From assembly GCF_035918235.1 (NCBI RefSeq), contig NZ_CP109485.1:8649001-8713000 (forward strand): a DNA stretch of 64,000 nt, read 5' to 3'. Positions 43,126 through 52,927 of the stretch are shown here, piece by piece. Made by a program: the position numbers and the translations under genes. The first letter of the stretch is position 1. Each line of letters starts with the position of its first letter. The notes under the pieces were generated by a model. That model worked only from the letters and a program-made list of their open reading frames with translations, made no database searches and was not told the origin of the DNA. The stretch is from Streptomyces sp. NBC_01445 (GTDB lineage: Bacteria > Actinomycetota > Actinomycetes > Streptomycetales > Streptomycetaceae).

Positions 43126-44999
43126 TTCGCGGCTCCCTTCTTGGCGTGCTGGTTGTTCGTGTCGTTCGTGTGCTGCTTGTCGTTCTTGACGAAGTACCAG
43201 TGCTGGGGCGCGAACGTGACCGTCGGGTTCTGCTCGATGCCCCGCAGGTCGTTGCGGATCACCGACACCTGGTACGCGGGGTTCGGCATCCACATCACCG
43301 GCAGCTGCCCGGCGAGGTACTCGCCGTACTCGTGCACGGCCTTCATGTCCGGCGAGTACTGCACGGCCCGGATGATCCGGTCGGCCTTTCTGTCGCTGTA
43401 GTTGCCGAAGTTGGCTGAGGCGCCCGTGGAGAAGAGCTGCTCGCCGCTCGGGTTGAGCGGGTAGTACCAGCTGCCGGCCGTACCGAAGAACGACATGTCC
43501 CAGTCGCAGCCCGGTGCCTTGGCGGTGCACGGCACGGAGTTGCCGAGCACGGAGTTCAGGGGCTGCTGACGCACGGTCAGATCGATGCCCGCCCGGCTGA
43601 GCGACGACTTCAGCTCCTGCATCATGTTCGTCGTCTCGGTGGAGCCCGACTGCGAGAGCAGGGTCATCTCCAGCGGAGCGTTCTCCTTGACGCCGGCGCC
43701 GCACTCGTCGTCGCCGGTGCCGGGGCGTGCGCAGCGCGCGATGCCGTCGCGCGTCTTCCAGCCGTGCGCGGCGAGCAGCTCGCGCGCCGTGCGTACGGAG
43801 AACGGGTACTGGTTCTTCGCCATGGCGGGGGACAGGTACTGGCTCTTCGGTGTCACCGGCACCGGGCCGAGCGTCGGTGTGGCGCTGCCCTGCCAGATGA
43901 CGTCGCTCATCGCCTTCTGGTCGACGAGGTGCTGCATCGCCTGCCGGATGTACAGCCGGCTCATCAGGGGCCCGGCGTGGGTGGAGTTGAAGTTGTAGAC
44001 GATGTACGTCGCCGCCCAGCCCTCCCACGGATCGACGCGGTACCCCTTGTCCTCGAACTTCGCCTTCTGCGCCATGACGGACGGCGGTATGTATCCGTAG
44101 TCGACGCCGCCGGAGCGCAGCACGTTGTACTCCGAGTCGGCGGTGGTGAAGGGCTTGAAGACGACCTGGTCCAGGTGCGGCCGCTCGGAGTCGGGGCCGG
44201 TGAACTTCTCGTTCGGGACGATGGTCACCTGACCGCTGTCCCGCCAACCTGCCAGCTTCCAGGGGCCGTTGACCGTCGTCCAGAGCGGGTCGCTGCCGTA
44301 CGAGCCGAGGCTCTTGGCGTGCCGCGTGAGTCGGGCGAAGACGGCTTTGGCGCCCTTGGTGGTGCGGTCGTGGTCGCCGACCCTGCCGCCGTCGGTCGTG
44401 GCGTCCCAGGCGTGCTGGGGCAAGGCCCGCATCAGCGTGAGCTGGTTGGCCGTGAACCAGTCCGGGTTGTACGCCCGGTCGAGGTGCAGCCGCACCGTGT
44501 GGTCGTCGACGACCTCGAACCGCTTCACGTTGTCCGGCATCGTGCCGACCGAATAGCTGCCCCAGTCCGCCTTGTCGGCCTTGACGAGGTTGAACCAGAA
44601 CTCGAGGTCGCGGGAGGTGACGGGCTTCCCGTCGGACCACTTCACGCCCTCGCGCAGCGGCACGGTCACCGTCTTGTTGCCGTCGCTGTACTTCGGTTCG
44701 AGACCGAGCGTGCTCGGGCCGTGCGTGGTCAGCTCGCCCTTGAGCTGCACGGCGTCGTAGACCGGCATGAACAGCAGGGTCTGGATGGCGTAGTTGTACG
44801 AGGCCCCGTAGCCGGGCGCGCCGATCGGGAAGATCCAGTTCGGCGTGGCCGCGGGAGGCAGGGCCATCGTGGCCGTGCCGCCCTCCACGGGGGTGCCGCC
44901 GGTCGGCCCCATGGCGATGCTGCCGCCCTCGTGCGTGCAGCCGGTGAGCGCCGCCGCGAGGACGAGGACGGCGGCCGCCGTTGACCTGAATGAGCGCAT
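43122..44999 (-). CDS. family 5 peptide-binding lipoprotein
   Basis: 625 residues from ATG 44999. The signal MRSFRSTAAAVLVLAAALTGC ends in the lipobox LTGC with lipid-modified Cys21, so the protein is tethered outside the membrane. The mature part is an SBP_bac_5 domain (LREGVKWSDGKPVTSRDLEFWFNL, RPHLDQVVFKPF, LYIRQAMQHLVDQKAMSDVIWQG). It captures peptides or another linear substrate for the DppB/C/DF importer. It is the first gene of the operon and divergent from a ROK repressor, which probably controls it. Confidence 0.94.
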   Translation of the reverse strand: MRSFRSTAAAVLVLAAALTGCTHEGGSIAMGPTGGTPVEGGTATMALPPAATPNWIFPIGAPGYGASYNYAIQTLLFMPVYDAVQLKGELTTHGPSTLGLEPKYSDGNKTVTVPLREGVKWSDGKPVTSRDLEFWFNLVKADKADWGSYSVGTMPDNVKRFEVVDDHTVRLHLDRAYNPDWFTANQLTLMRALPQHAWDATTDGGRVGDHDRTTKGAKAVFARLTRHAKSLGSYGSDPLWTTVNGPWKLAGWRDSGQVTIVPNEKFTGPDSERPHLDQVVFKPFTTADSEYNVLRSGGVDYGYIPPSVMAQKAKFEDKGYRVDPWEGWAATYIVYNFNSTHAGPLMSRLYIRQAMQHLVDQKAMSDVIWQGSATPTLGPVPVTPKSQYLSPAMAKNQYPFSVRTARELLAAHGWKTRDGIARCARPGTGDDECGAGVKENAPLEMTLLSQSGSTETTNMMQELKSSLSRAGIDLTVRQQPLNSVLGNSVPCTAKAPGCDWDMSFFGTAGSWYYPLNPSGEQLFSTGASANFGNYSDRKADRIIRAVQYSPDMKAVHEYGEYLAGQLPVMWMPNPAYQVSVIRNDLRGIEQNPTVTFAPQHWYFVKNDKQHTNDTNNQHAKKGAAK

Positions 45000-45261
45000 G
45001 CCGGAGGGCCTCCAAGGGGACGGGGGACGGCCCCGTACCGGAGTGCGACGGGGCGGCGCCCGAACGCTAGGCCGGTCGGCAAAACCAAGTCAATAGCTTC
45101 ATTCGGCAAATAGTTCTTCGGCCTGGAGGTATGGCGAACTTGGTTCGGTTCCGCCTAGGGTTCGAGTTGTAATCGAAGAAACTGATCGAACTAACCAGGC
45201 GAACGAGCCCGCCGAACGAACCAGCGCGCTGAAGCAAGCAACCAAGCAACGAAGAGGGCGT
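45000..45261. promoter_or_regulatory. divergent control region between peptide importer and ROK repressor
   Basis: A 262-base AT-richer region. GAACTTGGTTCGGTTC (45127-45142) and later GAACTAACC and CCGAACGAACCAG carry repeated GAAC/GTTC half sites that could bind the ROK protein. The AAGCAAGCAACCAAGCAACGAAG stretch before the ROK start is repetitive. No hexamers are convincing enough to place promoters exactly. Confidence 0.4.
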
Positions 45262-46443
45262 ATGTCCGACACATCGCAGGGTGAACCGGGGTCGGCGCAG
45301 CACATCCTGCACCTGGTCTCCTCCGGCGCCGCCACCTCCCGGGCCGATCTCGTACGGGAGCTGGGCCTCGCCCCCTCCACCGTCTCGCTGCGCGTGCAGG
45401 AACTCGTAGCGGCGGGCGTGCTCACCGAGTCCGGCGAAGGAGCCTCCCGCGGCGGGCGGCGCCCCCGCCTGCTGCGCGTGCGGGCCCAGGGCGGCGTCGC
45501 GCTCGCCGCCGACCTCGGCAGCCATCACGCGCGGCTCGGCGTGATCGGCCTCGACGGGACCGTCCTCGACGCCGTCGACCTGCCGCACGACATCACCGTG
45601 GGGCCGGAGTCGGCCGTCGACTGGCTCTGCGGCCAGGTCGCCGAACTCGCCGCGCGCCAGCGTGAGGCGGGCCGCACCGTGCGCGCGCTCGGCGTCGGCT
45701 TCCCCGGCCCGGTCAAGCCGGGCGAGGGCCGAGTCCTGAGCCCGTCCCGCATGCCCGGCTGGCACCGCTACCCGCTGCGCGACGTCCTCGCCGAACGCCT
45801 CGGCCTGCCCGTCACCGTGGAGAACGACGCCACGATGATGGCCGTCGGCGAGCACCGCGCCGCCCGCCCCGACCTCGACCACATGGTGGTGGTGAAGGCG
45901 GGCCGCGGCATCGGCAGCGGCATCATCTCGGCGGGCCGTCCGCACGACGGGGCCAACGGCTGCGCCGGCGACATCAGCCACGTACGTGTGGAGGCCGCGC
46001 AGGACCGCCCGTGCAGCTGCGGCAACATCGGCTGCCTGGAGACGGTCGCCAGTGGCGCCGCGCTCATCCGCGAACTCGCCGGGCAGGGCGTCGAGGTGGC
46101 CTCCACCACCGAGCTCCTCCAGCTCGTCGCCGACGGCGACCCGCAGGCCACCACGCTGGTCCGCACCGCGGGCCGGCACATCGGCACGGTCCTGTCCGTG
46201 GTCGTGAACTTCTTCAACCCGCAGGCCGTGGCCCTCGGCGGCGCGCTCGCCGCCGCCGAGCCCCTGGTCGCCGCCGTGCGCGGAGTCCTGTACGAGCGCT
46301 GCCTGCCGCTCGCGACGTCGGACCTGGAGATCACCACGACGGTCACGGGCCGCGACGCAGGACTGCTCGGCGCGGGACTCACCGCCCTGCGCCACAACCT
46401 CCCCACCGCACCCGTCCCCCAGGAAGAGAGCGCCTCAGCATGA
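45262..46443 (+). CDS. ROK-family transcriptional repressor
   Basis: 393 residues. An N-terminal winged helix (HLVSSGAATSRADLVRELGLAPSTVSLRVQELVAAGVL, about residues 14-52) is followed by an actin-like ROK sugar-kinase domain: ATP-side VALAADLGSHHARLGVIG, ENDATMMAVGEH, and the zinc site CSCGNIGCLE. Such NagC/XylR-type repressors lose DNA binding on sugar or sugar-phosphate binding. It is divergent from the peptide importer and overlaps the MlrC gene by ATGA, so it probably controls both. Confidence 0.93.
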   Translation: MSDTSQGEPGSAQHILHLVSSGAATSRADLVRELGLAPSTVSLRVQELVAAGVLTESGEGASRGGRRPRLLRVRAQGGVALAADLGSHHARLGVIGLDGTVLDAVDLPHDITVGPESAVDWLCGQVAELAARQREAGRTVRALGVGFPGPVKPGEGRVLSPSRMPGWHRYPLRDVLAERLGLPVTVENDATMMAVGEHRAARPDLDHMVVVKAGRGIGSGIISAGRPHDGANGCAGDISHVRVEAAQDRPCSCGNIGCLETVASGAALIRELAGQGVEVASTTELLQLVADGDPQATTLVRTAGRHIGTVLSVVVNFFNPQAVALGGALAAAEPLVAAVRGVLYERCLPLATSDLEITTTVTGRDAGLLGAGLTALRHNLPTAPVPQEESASA

Positions 46444-47987
46444 CCAGCACGGCCCCCGCACGCCGCCTGCGCATCGGCATCGGCGGCATCGGCATCGAGT
46501 CCTCCACGTTCTGCCCGCACCGCTCCACCACGGACGACTTCCGGCAGACCCGCGGCCAGGAACTCCTCGACCGCTACACCTGGACCAGGCCCGACTCCGA
46601 CCTCGCCGACGTGGTCGAGTGGGTGCCGCTGCTGCACGCGACCTCGCTCCCCGGCGGCCCGGTCGAGGCGGAGTCGTACCTGGTCCTCAAGGACGAACTC
46701 GTCACCCGCATACGCGAGGCGGGCCCCCTCGACGGCATGGTCTACGACATCCACGGCGCCATGAGCGTCATCGGCCTCACCGACGCCGAGGGCGACCTCA
46801 CGGACGCGGTCCGCGCCGCGCTCGACGCGCACGGCACCCGCCCCCTGCTGTCCGCCGCGATGGACCTGCACGGCAATGTGTCGCGCCGCTTCGCCCACCC
46901 CTGCGACCTGCTCACGGCCCACCGCCTCGCCCCGCACGAGGACGCGTGGGACACCCGCGAGCGCGCCGCCCGCAATCTCGTACGCTGCCTGCGCGACGGC
47001 ACGCGCCCGCACCGCGCCTGGGTCCAGGTGCCCGTCCTGCTGCCCGGCGAGAAGACCAGTACCCGCCTCGAACCCGCCAGGTCCCTGTACGCCTCGCTCG
47101 CCGAGATGGAGAAGCTTCCAGGCATCCTCGACGCGGCGATGTGGGTCGGCTACGCCTGGGCGGACGAGCCGCGCTGCAAGGCCGCCATCGTCGTCACCGG
47201 CGACGACGCCGAACTCGCCGCCGCGGAGGCGGAGAAGCTCGCCCGGCGCTACTGGGACGCCCGCAGGGACTTCGTCTTCGTCGGCCCCACCGGCAGCGCC
47301 GAGGAGTGCATCGAGAGGGCGGTGGCCTCCGACAAGCGCCCCTTCCTCATCAGCGACTCCGGCGACAACCCGACCGCGGGCGGCGCCGGCGACCTCGCGT
47401 ACATGCTGGGCAAGCTCCTCGCCAACGACGCCATCCGCACGGGCGAGGTCACAGCCGTGCACCCGGGCATCACCGACCCGGTCGCCGTGGCCCGCTGCTT
47501 CGAGGCGGGAGTGGGCTCCGAGGTGACGCTGAGCGTCGGTGGCAAGGTCGACGCCGGCCACGGCGGACCGTACGAACTCACCGGTACTGTCACGGCGTTG
47601 CAGCGCGCCACCGAGCAGAAGGACCGGGCCGAGGGCGGCGCCTACGACCGCGGCGTCGACATGGCGGCCGTGCGCGTCGGCGGACTCACCGTCGTCCTCG
47701 TGGAGCGCCGCAAGCCGTTCCACACGCTCGCAGACTTCATGGGCCCCGCCGAGGGCGGCCTCGGCGTCGACCCGCGCACGTACGACCTGGTCGTCGTGAA
47801 GATCGGCTATCTGGAGCCCGAACTCCACGACATGGCCGCCGACTGGCTGCTCGCCCTCACCCCGGGCGGCGTCGACCAGGACCTCCTGCGCCTGGGGCAC
47901 CACCGGGTCGAGCGGCCGCTGTACCCGTTCGACGACGACGCGTACGCGGACGGGCCGGGCCCCGACCTCACGGCCGTGCTCCTGTAG
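46440..47987 (+). CDS. M81 (MlrC)-family metallopeptidase
   Basis: 515 residues from ATG 46440, coupled to the ROK gene. Family marks: [14 protein letters not shown] at the start, [11 protein letters not shown] and AMDLHGNVS (D-x-H-G metal-ligand motifs), [21 protein letters not shown] and the C-terminal DUF1485 part [18 protein letters not shown]. MlrC degrades linearised microcystin peptides; most relatives probably cleave or hydrolyse other small peptides or amino-acid derivatives. Together with the importer it suggests uptake and breakdown of a specific peptide-like compound. The reaction here is not known. Confidence 0.9.
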   Translation: MTSTAPARRLRIGIGGIGIESSTFCPHRSTTDDFRQTRGQELLDRYTWTRPDSDLADVVEWVPLLHATSLPGGPVEAESYLVLKDELVTRIREAGPLDGMVYDIHGAMSVIGLTDAEGDLTDAVRAALDAHGTRPLLSAAMDLHGNVSRRFAHPCDLLTAHRLAPHEDAWDTRERAARNLVRCLRDGTRPHRAWVQVPVLLPGEKTSTRLEPARSLYASLAEMEKLPGILDAAMWVGYAWADEPRCKAAIVVTGDDAELAAAEAEKLARRYWDARRDFVFVGPTGSAEECIERAVASDKRPFLISDSGDNPTAGGAGDLAYMLGKLLANDAIRTGEVTAVHPGITDPVAVARCFEAGVGSEVTLSVGGKVDAGHGGPYELTGTVTALQRATEQKDRAEGGAYDRGVDMAAVRVGGLTVVLVERRKPFHTLADFMGPAEGGLGVDPRTYDLVVVKIGYLEPELHDMAADWLLALTPGGVDQDLLRLGHHRVERPLYPFDDDAYADGPGPDLTAVLL

Positions 47988-48114
47988 GCGGGCGTGCTCT
48001 TGCGGACGGGTGGCCGACGGAGTCGCGGAGCGGCCGCTTCCGGGTGAGGCTGGAGAGGCCCGTACCGGCTGCCGACGAGCCGGTGCGCTGAAACCGCGCG
48101 CTGAAGGAGACACG

Positions 48115-48369
48115 ATGCAGCAGGACAAACAGCCCGGCTACGGCCCCGTGGTGTTCCGCGACCGGTCGGCGGGCTATGCCTTTCTGACCCGCTCGACGGC
48201 CTCCAGCGACGAGACGATCGAGTGGGACGACGGCGAGACCTACCCCGTCGTCGACGTGGAGATCTCCTCCGAGTCGCACCCCTTCTACACGGGCAAGGCG
48301 CGGGTGGTCGACGCCGAGGGGCAGGTCGCCAAGTTCGAGAAGCGGTACGGCGAGCAGGACAAGGGCTGA
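48115..48369 (+). CDS. rpmE2: 50S ribosomal protein L31 type B
   Basis: 84 residues from ATG 48115 behind GAAGGAGA. The conserved middle [38 protein letters not shown] is L31. The zinc-binding cysteines of the type A protein are absent, which defines the zinc-independent paralogue that replaces it when zinc is scarce, normally under Zur control. I see no clear Zur box directly upstream. Confidence 0.93.
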   Translation: MQQDKQPGYGPVVFRDRSAGYAFLTRSTASSDETIEWDDGETYPVVDVEISSESHPFYTGKARVVDAEGQVAKFEKRYGEQDKG

Positions 48370-48428
48370 CCGCCCGCGCACCTGACTGACCGCCGTACCG
48401 CCGGGGGATCGGACCGTACCGCTGGGGC

Positions 48429-49196
48429 TCAGACCGAGCGGTGGTACTGGTCCGGCACGTGCACGTCCCCGCCCAGCTCGCGCGCCGCCGAGCGCGCCCA
48501 CGACGGGCTGCGCAGCAGTTCACGGCCGAGCAGGACGGCGTCGGCCTCGCCGTTGGCGAGGATCTTCTCGGCCTGCTCCACGTCGGTGATGAGGCCGACG
48601 GCGGCCACGGCCAGCTCCGTCTCGGCCTTCACGCGCGCGGCGAAGGGGACCTGGTAGCCGGGTCCGACCGGGATGCGGACGCCGGACGCGTTGCCGCCGG
48701 TCGAGACGTCGAGCAGATCGACGCCGTGCTCCTTGAGGAGGGTGGCCAGGCGCACGGTCTCGTCGGGCGTCCAGCCGTTCTCCTCCAGCCAGTCGGTGGC
48801 GGAGATACGGAAGAAGAGCGGCTTGTCCTGCGGCCACACCTCGCGGACCGCGTCGACGACCTCGAGGGCGAAACGCACCCGGTTGTCGAAGGAGCCGCCG
48901 TACTCGTCCGTGCGGACGTTGGAGTGCGGCGAGAGGAACTGGCCGATCAGATAGCCGTGCGCGCCGTGGATCTCGGCGACGTCGAAGCCCGCGTCCAGGG
49001 CGCGGCGGGCGCCGTCGGCGAACTGGCCGACGATCTCGCGGATCCGCTCCACGGTGAGCTCGGCCGGGGCGGGGTGCCTGTCGTCGAAGGCGAGGGGGCT
49101 CGGCGCGACCGAGTCCCAGCCGTGGGCGTCGGCGCCGACCGGGGCGCCGCCCTTCCAGGGCCGGTCGGTCGACGCCTTGCGGCCGGCGTGCGCCAG
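48429..49196 (-). pseudogene. Old Yellow Enzyme-family oxidoreductase, 5' part cut off
   Basis: The C-terminal ~255 residues of an FMN-dependent NADH:flavin oxidoreductase (YqjM type). It enters mid-protein as LAHAGRKASTDRPWKGG (the family's QLxHAGRK motif), then has VAEIHGAHGYLIGQFLSP, NVRTDEYGGSFDNRVRFALEVV and EADAVLLGRELLRSP. At 49197 homology stops abruptly, 23 bases before a serine integrase start, so the gene was split by integration. The missing ~100 N-terminal codons should lie beyond the right edge at the other end of the element. Confidence 0.88.
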
Positions 49197-49219
49197 TGTT
49201 AGTGAGTATCGTTGTACCC
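49185..49219. other. attachment-site junction of serine-integrase element
   Basis: Old Yellow Enzyme coding sequence ends at about 49196 (...GGCGTGCGCCAG) and element sequence begins TGTTAGTGAGTATCG immediately before the integrase ATG at 49220. Large serine integrases recombine at a dinucleotide core within short att sites and usually sit next to attP, so this is one hybrid att site. The exact crossover cannot be fixed without the partner junction or the empty site. Confidence 0.7.
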
Positions 49220-50851
49220 ATGGCCGATGGAGAGTTGCGGCGAGCGCCGCACTGGGGAGGGCTACGCGTCGTCGGGGCCAAGCGGTTGAGCCGCTTCACC
49301 GACGCCACTACGTCGCCTGAAGTCCAAGAGGAAATGATCATTGGCGCGCAACGGCGCGTGGGCGGTGAGTTCGTCGGTTGGGCGACGGACCTTGACATCT
49401 CCGCCATCAAAACGACGCCGTGGGAGCGCCCGGAACTAGCGTACTGGCTGGAGAACCCCGAACTCTGGGACGTCTTGATCTGGCAGCGCATGGACCGCGC
49501 GGTTCGCTCTATGGCGGACATGGCGGATCTTGGGCGCTACGCGAAGAAGCACAGGAAGCGGCTCATCTTCGCGTCCGGGCCCGGCGGGGACATGCTGGAG
49601 CTGGACTTCGCGTCGCCCATGTCTGAGCTGATCATGCTCATTCTCGCGTTCGCTGCCCAGATGGAGGGGCAGACGATCATGGAGCGCACTCAGGGTGCGG
49701 CAGCACATCTTGAGTCGCTCGGGCGCTGGGCCGGCGGTCCTGTGCCTTACGGCTGGGCGCCGGGGCGCAAGGTCTTCGAGGATGGCAAGGAGGGTTGGTG
49801 GCTCTTCAGGCACACGGACGACGACCCCACGCGATCGACGTCGGAGATCCGACTCGGGATGATCGCGCGTGCTGTCACGGGGAAGAACTACACCGAAATT
49901 CTCCGCTGGTTGGAGGAGATGAGCGCCATCACGCCGTGGAATCACCGGGCGTTGCTCGCGACCCCGCCGCGTGACCTGGATCCGGAAAGCGCGTGGAACG
50001 TCACCGTTGTGCGGGACATGCTTCAGTCCGCACTGAATCGGGGCCACACCGTCAAGCGTGACGGCACGGTGGTTCGCGACGACAACGGCGCCCCGATCCT
50101 CCAGGCGGAGCCGCTTATCGACGACGCGACTTCCTACGAGCTCAAAGAGGCGTTGAAGCTCCTGGAAAACGGACTGGCAGGGAAGCCGCGCAGCGACGGG
50201 CACGAGCTCCTGGGAATCCTAGAGTGCTCCATCTGTGAAAGGAACCTAGTCAAGTCCTGGACATCGGAGACGAAGGGCAAGGGGAAGAACCGCGTTCGTA
50301 CCGATGTCCGCGTCGACATCTTCAGGTGCAACGGCAAGTACCACCCCGAGGGCGTACCGGGCATCTCGATGAAGGCGGTAGAGGTATTCGAGTGGATCGA
50401 TGGTCAGTTCCTGGCCCACATCGGGCCATTCCGTCGCACTCAGGTCATCACCACACCCGGCATTGACCATCGCCCGGAAATCGAGGAACTCCAGTCGGAC
50501 GTAGACCAGTTGTCCGCTCGCCTGGCCCGCCTCCGTGGACCCGCGGCTGACGCCGTGGAGAAGCAGCTAATTGGGCGCTCCAACCGTCTCGAAGAGCTGC
50601 GGGAGCAGCCGTTCGTGCCAGCCAGTCAAAAGCTCGTCGAGCTTGACGAGACGTGGGGCGACGCCTGGAGGGCAGCCCCCGACTGGGCCGCTAAGGCTGT
50701 CCTCATGCGGTCTGTCGGCGTGCGCGTGGAGGCGCTGCCGGCTGAAGGGTGGCGCCCGGACATTTCCACGCGACTGCGCTTCCACGTCGGCCAGCACGTC
50801 GACCCGGTGCAGGACGCGTTGGATGACGTGGCTTACCAAGAGGGTCTCTAA
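49220..50851 (+). CDS. large serine integrase
   Basis: 543 residues from ATG 49220. The resolvase-like catalytic domain has Ser24 in RLSRFTDATTSPEVQ, DRAVRSMADMADLGRYAKKHRKRLIFA and the long E-helix region LIMLILAFAAQMEGQTIMERTQGAAAHL. The recombinase domain follows (GGPVPYGWAP...), then a zinc ribbon (LECSICERNL ... DIFRCNGKYH) and a C-terminal coiled coil (RPEIEELQSDVDQLSARLARLRG). It lies directly inside the element junction and catalyses its integration. Excision would need a recombination directionality factor that I cannot identify. Confidence 0.95.
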   Translation: MADGELRRAPHWGGLRVVGAKRLSRFTDATTSPEVQEEMIIGAQRRVGGEFVGWATDLDISAIKTTPWERPELAYWLENPELWDVLIWQRMDRAVRSMADMADLGRYAKKHRKRLIFASGPGGDMLELDFASPMSELIMLILAFAAQMEGQTIMERTQGAAAHLESLGRWAGGPVPYGWAPGRKVFEDGKEGWWLFRHTDDDPTRSTSEIRLGMIARAVTGKNYTEILRWLEEMSAITPWNHRALLATPPRDLDPESAWNVTVVRDMLQSALNRGHTVKRDGTVVRDDNGAPILQAEPLIDDATSYELKEALKLLENGLAGKPRSDGHELLGILECSICERNLVKSWTSETKGKGKNRVRTDVRVDIFRCNGKYHPEGVPGISMKAVEVFEWIDGQFLAHIGPFRRTQVITTPGIDHRPEIEELQSDVDQLSARLARLRGPAADAVEKQLIGRSNRLEELREQPFVPASQKLVELDETWGDAWRAAPDWAAKAVLMRSVGVRVEALPAEGWRPDISTRLRFHVGQHVDPVQDALDDVAYQEGL

Positions 50852-51055
50852 GGTCACGTTCAGGTAAAGGAGTTGGGAGCCCCGGCGGGTCAACGTCGGG
50901 GCTCCCGGCGCGAGTTTGGCCGCCTCGTCGACGTCGGCAGCCGTCCGCGTCGTCCACAGGATGCTGTGGATAACTCCAGGGAGTGACGAAATTCTGTGGA
51001 TTCGCTACGCCGAGTGACGTGGGTGGCCATTCTGGGGGTCAAAGTGTCAAACCAA

Positions 51056-52790
51056 CCCCTTATTTCAATTTCCTCTAACGCGCGTTAACCTCGCCGTTTC
51101 ACTTGGTTGCGGCTGGCTTTGGGGCGGAAACGCGAAAGTGCCTTCCTGACCTGGGACGATGAACCTTGCTGAGGGGTTCTGTCGGTCCAGGCGGAGGGCA
51201 CTTTCTACGTGCAGGCTATCGGGTTGCGTCCCAAGATCCAGGTCAGTGCAGATGGTTCGGGGGTGGTCGGTCATGCCGGGGCACGGTTACTGGCTGATCT
51301 CGCTGATGCCACCGGGCTCACCGCCTCGTACTCCACCGCGCTCAGGCCGCTTCGGCCGCGCGGGACTGGGCATGATCCGGGCCGGATCGCCACCGACCTG
51401 GCGGTGATGCTCGCCGACGGCGGTGAGGCCATCGCGGACCTGGCCGTACTGCGGGACCAGGCAGGGGTGTTCGGTTCGGTCGCCTCGACACCGACGGCCT
51501 GGCGAATGCTCGCCGACACCGACGGGAGGACACTGGCTTCTCTGCGCTCGGCGCGTGCCCACGCTCGGGAAGTCGCCTGGATGCAGGCTGCCGAGACCAG
51601 CGGGGGCCTACCTGCTGCTCGGGCCGGCGGAGGAGAGCTTCCCGGCCTGGTTCTGGACCTCGACGCCACGCTGGTCACCTGCCACTCCGAGAAAGAGCAG
51701 GCCGCACCCACCTATAAGGGCGGCTTCGGCTTCCATCCGCTGCTGTGTTTCCTCGCGAACACCGGCGAGGCCGTGTCGGGGCGGCTGCGGCCCGGGAACT
51801 CCGGCGCCAACACTGCCGCCGATCACATTGCGGTGCTCGACCAGGCGCTCGCGCAAATCCCCGACGCTCACCGGCACGGCATCGACATCCTGGTCCGCGC
51901 CGACAGTGCCGGATCCGCGAAAGCCTTCCTCGCCCACGTCCGCGACCTGCGGAAACGAGGAATTCGTACCTTCTTCTCGGTCGGATACGCCATCACCGAG
52001 CCGGTCCGCCGTGCTGTCCGGGCCATGCCCGACCGCCTCTGGCATCCCGCCCTGGACCAGGACGGAACCCTGCGTGATGGCGCAGAGGTGGCCGAGCTGA
52101 CTGGCATGGTCGATCTGGGCGGCTATCCGACCGGCACCCGCATCATCGTGCGCCGGGAGCGGCCGCACCCAGGAGCCCAGCTGTCCCTGTTCGACCAGGA
52201 CGAGGGCCTGCGCCATCAGGCGTTCCTCACCGACACCCCATACTCCGGCGGCGGATCCGCCCAGTTCCTGGAGGTCCGCCACCGCGGGCATGCCACCGTC
52301 GAAGACCACATCCGGTGCGGCAAGACCACCGGCTTCGGCCGCTTCCCCTCCCGCGACTTCGCCGTCAACGCCGTCTGGCTCGAACTCAGCCTCGCGGCGA
52401 TCGATCTGCTGGCCTGGACGCGCGTCCTGCTGCTGGACGGAGAACTCGCGTCTGCCGAGCCGAAGAAGCTTCGCTACCGGCTCCTGCACGTTGCCGCCCG
52501 CCTCACCCGCGGCGGCCGACGCCTGCGCTTGCGGATATCGGCGACCTGGCCCTGGAGAAACGAACTGGCCACGGCCTTCCATCGCCTCGCCGCACTGCCC
52601 CGTCCCGCCGACTGACCGGCAAACCCCTGACCGCCCACGACCCGAAGGACCCTGGAGAACCCGACCACCGCGCCGGGCTTTTGTCATGTCCGAACACCGA
52701 AATCGCGTGGGCCACCCGACAGTTACCCCTCAACAACGCCTCATCGCCGCAACCGAAACGGCGAGGCTAAGAGGTTTGTGAAATAGGGGG
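51056..52790 (+). mobile_element. IS1380-family insertion sequence
   Basis: Imperfect terminal inverted repeats enclose one transposase gene. The left end begins CCCCTTATTTCA (51056 on), and the right end finishes TGAAATAGGGGG (to 52790), its complement. An inner block CCTCGCCGTTTC (about 51088-51099) recurs inverted near 52762-52773. I cannot find a matching short target duplication, so either the ends are slightly misplaced or the element has recombined. It lies just after the integrase, inside the prophage-like element. Confidence 0.75.
51209..52615 (+). CDS. IS1380-family transposase
   Basis: 468 residues from GTG 51209 behind GGAGGG. The DDE domain features GLVLDLDATLVTCHSEKEQAAPTYKGGFGFHPLLCF (first Asp), HGIDILVRADSAGSAKAFLAHV (second Asp) and HATVEDHIRCGKTTGFGRFPS (Glu), the classical IS1380 pattern. 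The gene is uninterrupted and may be active. Confidence 0.92.
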   Translation: MQAIGLRPKIQVSADGSGVVGHAGARLLADLADATGLTASYSTALRPLRPRGTGHDPGRIATDLAVMLADGGEAIADLAVLRDQAGVFGSVASTPTAWRMLADTDGRTLASLRSARAHAREVAWMQAAETSGGLPAARAGGGELPGLVLDLDATLVTCHSEKEQAAPTYKGGFGFHPLLCFLANTGEAVSGRLRPGNSGANTAADHIAVLDQALAQIPDAHRHGIDILVRADSAGSAKAFLAHVRDLRKRGIRTFFSVGYAITEPVRRAVRAMPDRLWHPALDQDGTLRDGAEVAELTGMVDLGGYPTGTRIIVRRERPHPGAQLSLFDQDEGLRHQAFLTDTPYSGGGSAQFLEVRHRGHATVEDHIRCGKTTGFGRFPSRDFAVNAVWLELSLAAIDLLAWTRVLLLDGELASAEPKKLRYRLLHVAARLTRGGRRLRLRISATWPWRNELATAFHRLAALPRPAD

Positions 52791-52877
52791 TTAGTTTGCC
52801 AGTTCGTGCGCGGCCCCGGGAGGGGCGGGCGCGGAGCAAGATCACTGCCGCGTCACACGCGACCCATAACAGAGGTA

Positions 52878-52927
52878 GGAGGGAAGGACCGCGACGCCGG
52901 CGAATGGCGCGGCGTCCGCTTCCCTCC
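52878..52927. ncRNA. large hairpin of unknown role
   Basis: GGAGGGAAG (52878-52886) pairs with CTTCCCTCC (52919-52927). Inside it, GACGCCG (52893-52899) pairs with CGGCGTC (52910-52916), separated by asymmetric internal loops of six and two bases, with a 10-base apical loop. It is a stable structure between the IS1380 element and the tRNA cluster with no gene beside it. It could be a terminator, a structured leader or a small RNA. Confidence 0.35.

Noticed and set aside
45067..48128. Long leftward open frames antisense to the ROK and MlrC genes
   Set aside because: They mirror the codon structure of strong rightward genes in high-GC DNA, lack ribosome binding sites and show no domains.
51050..52795. 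A target-site duplication for the IS1380 copy
   Set aside because: Several end placements were tried and none gave matching flanking bases.
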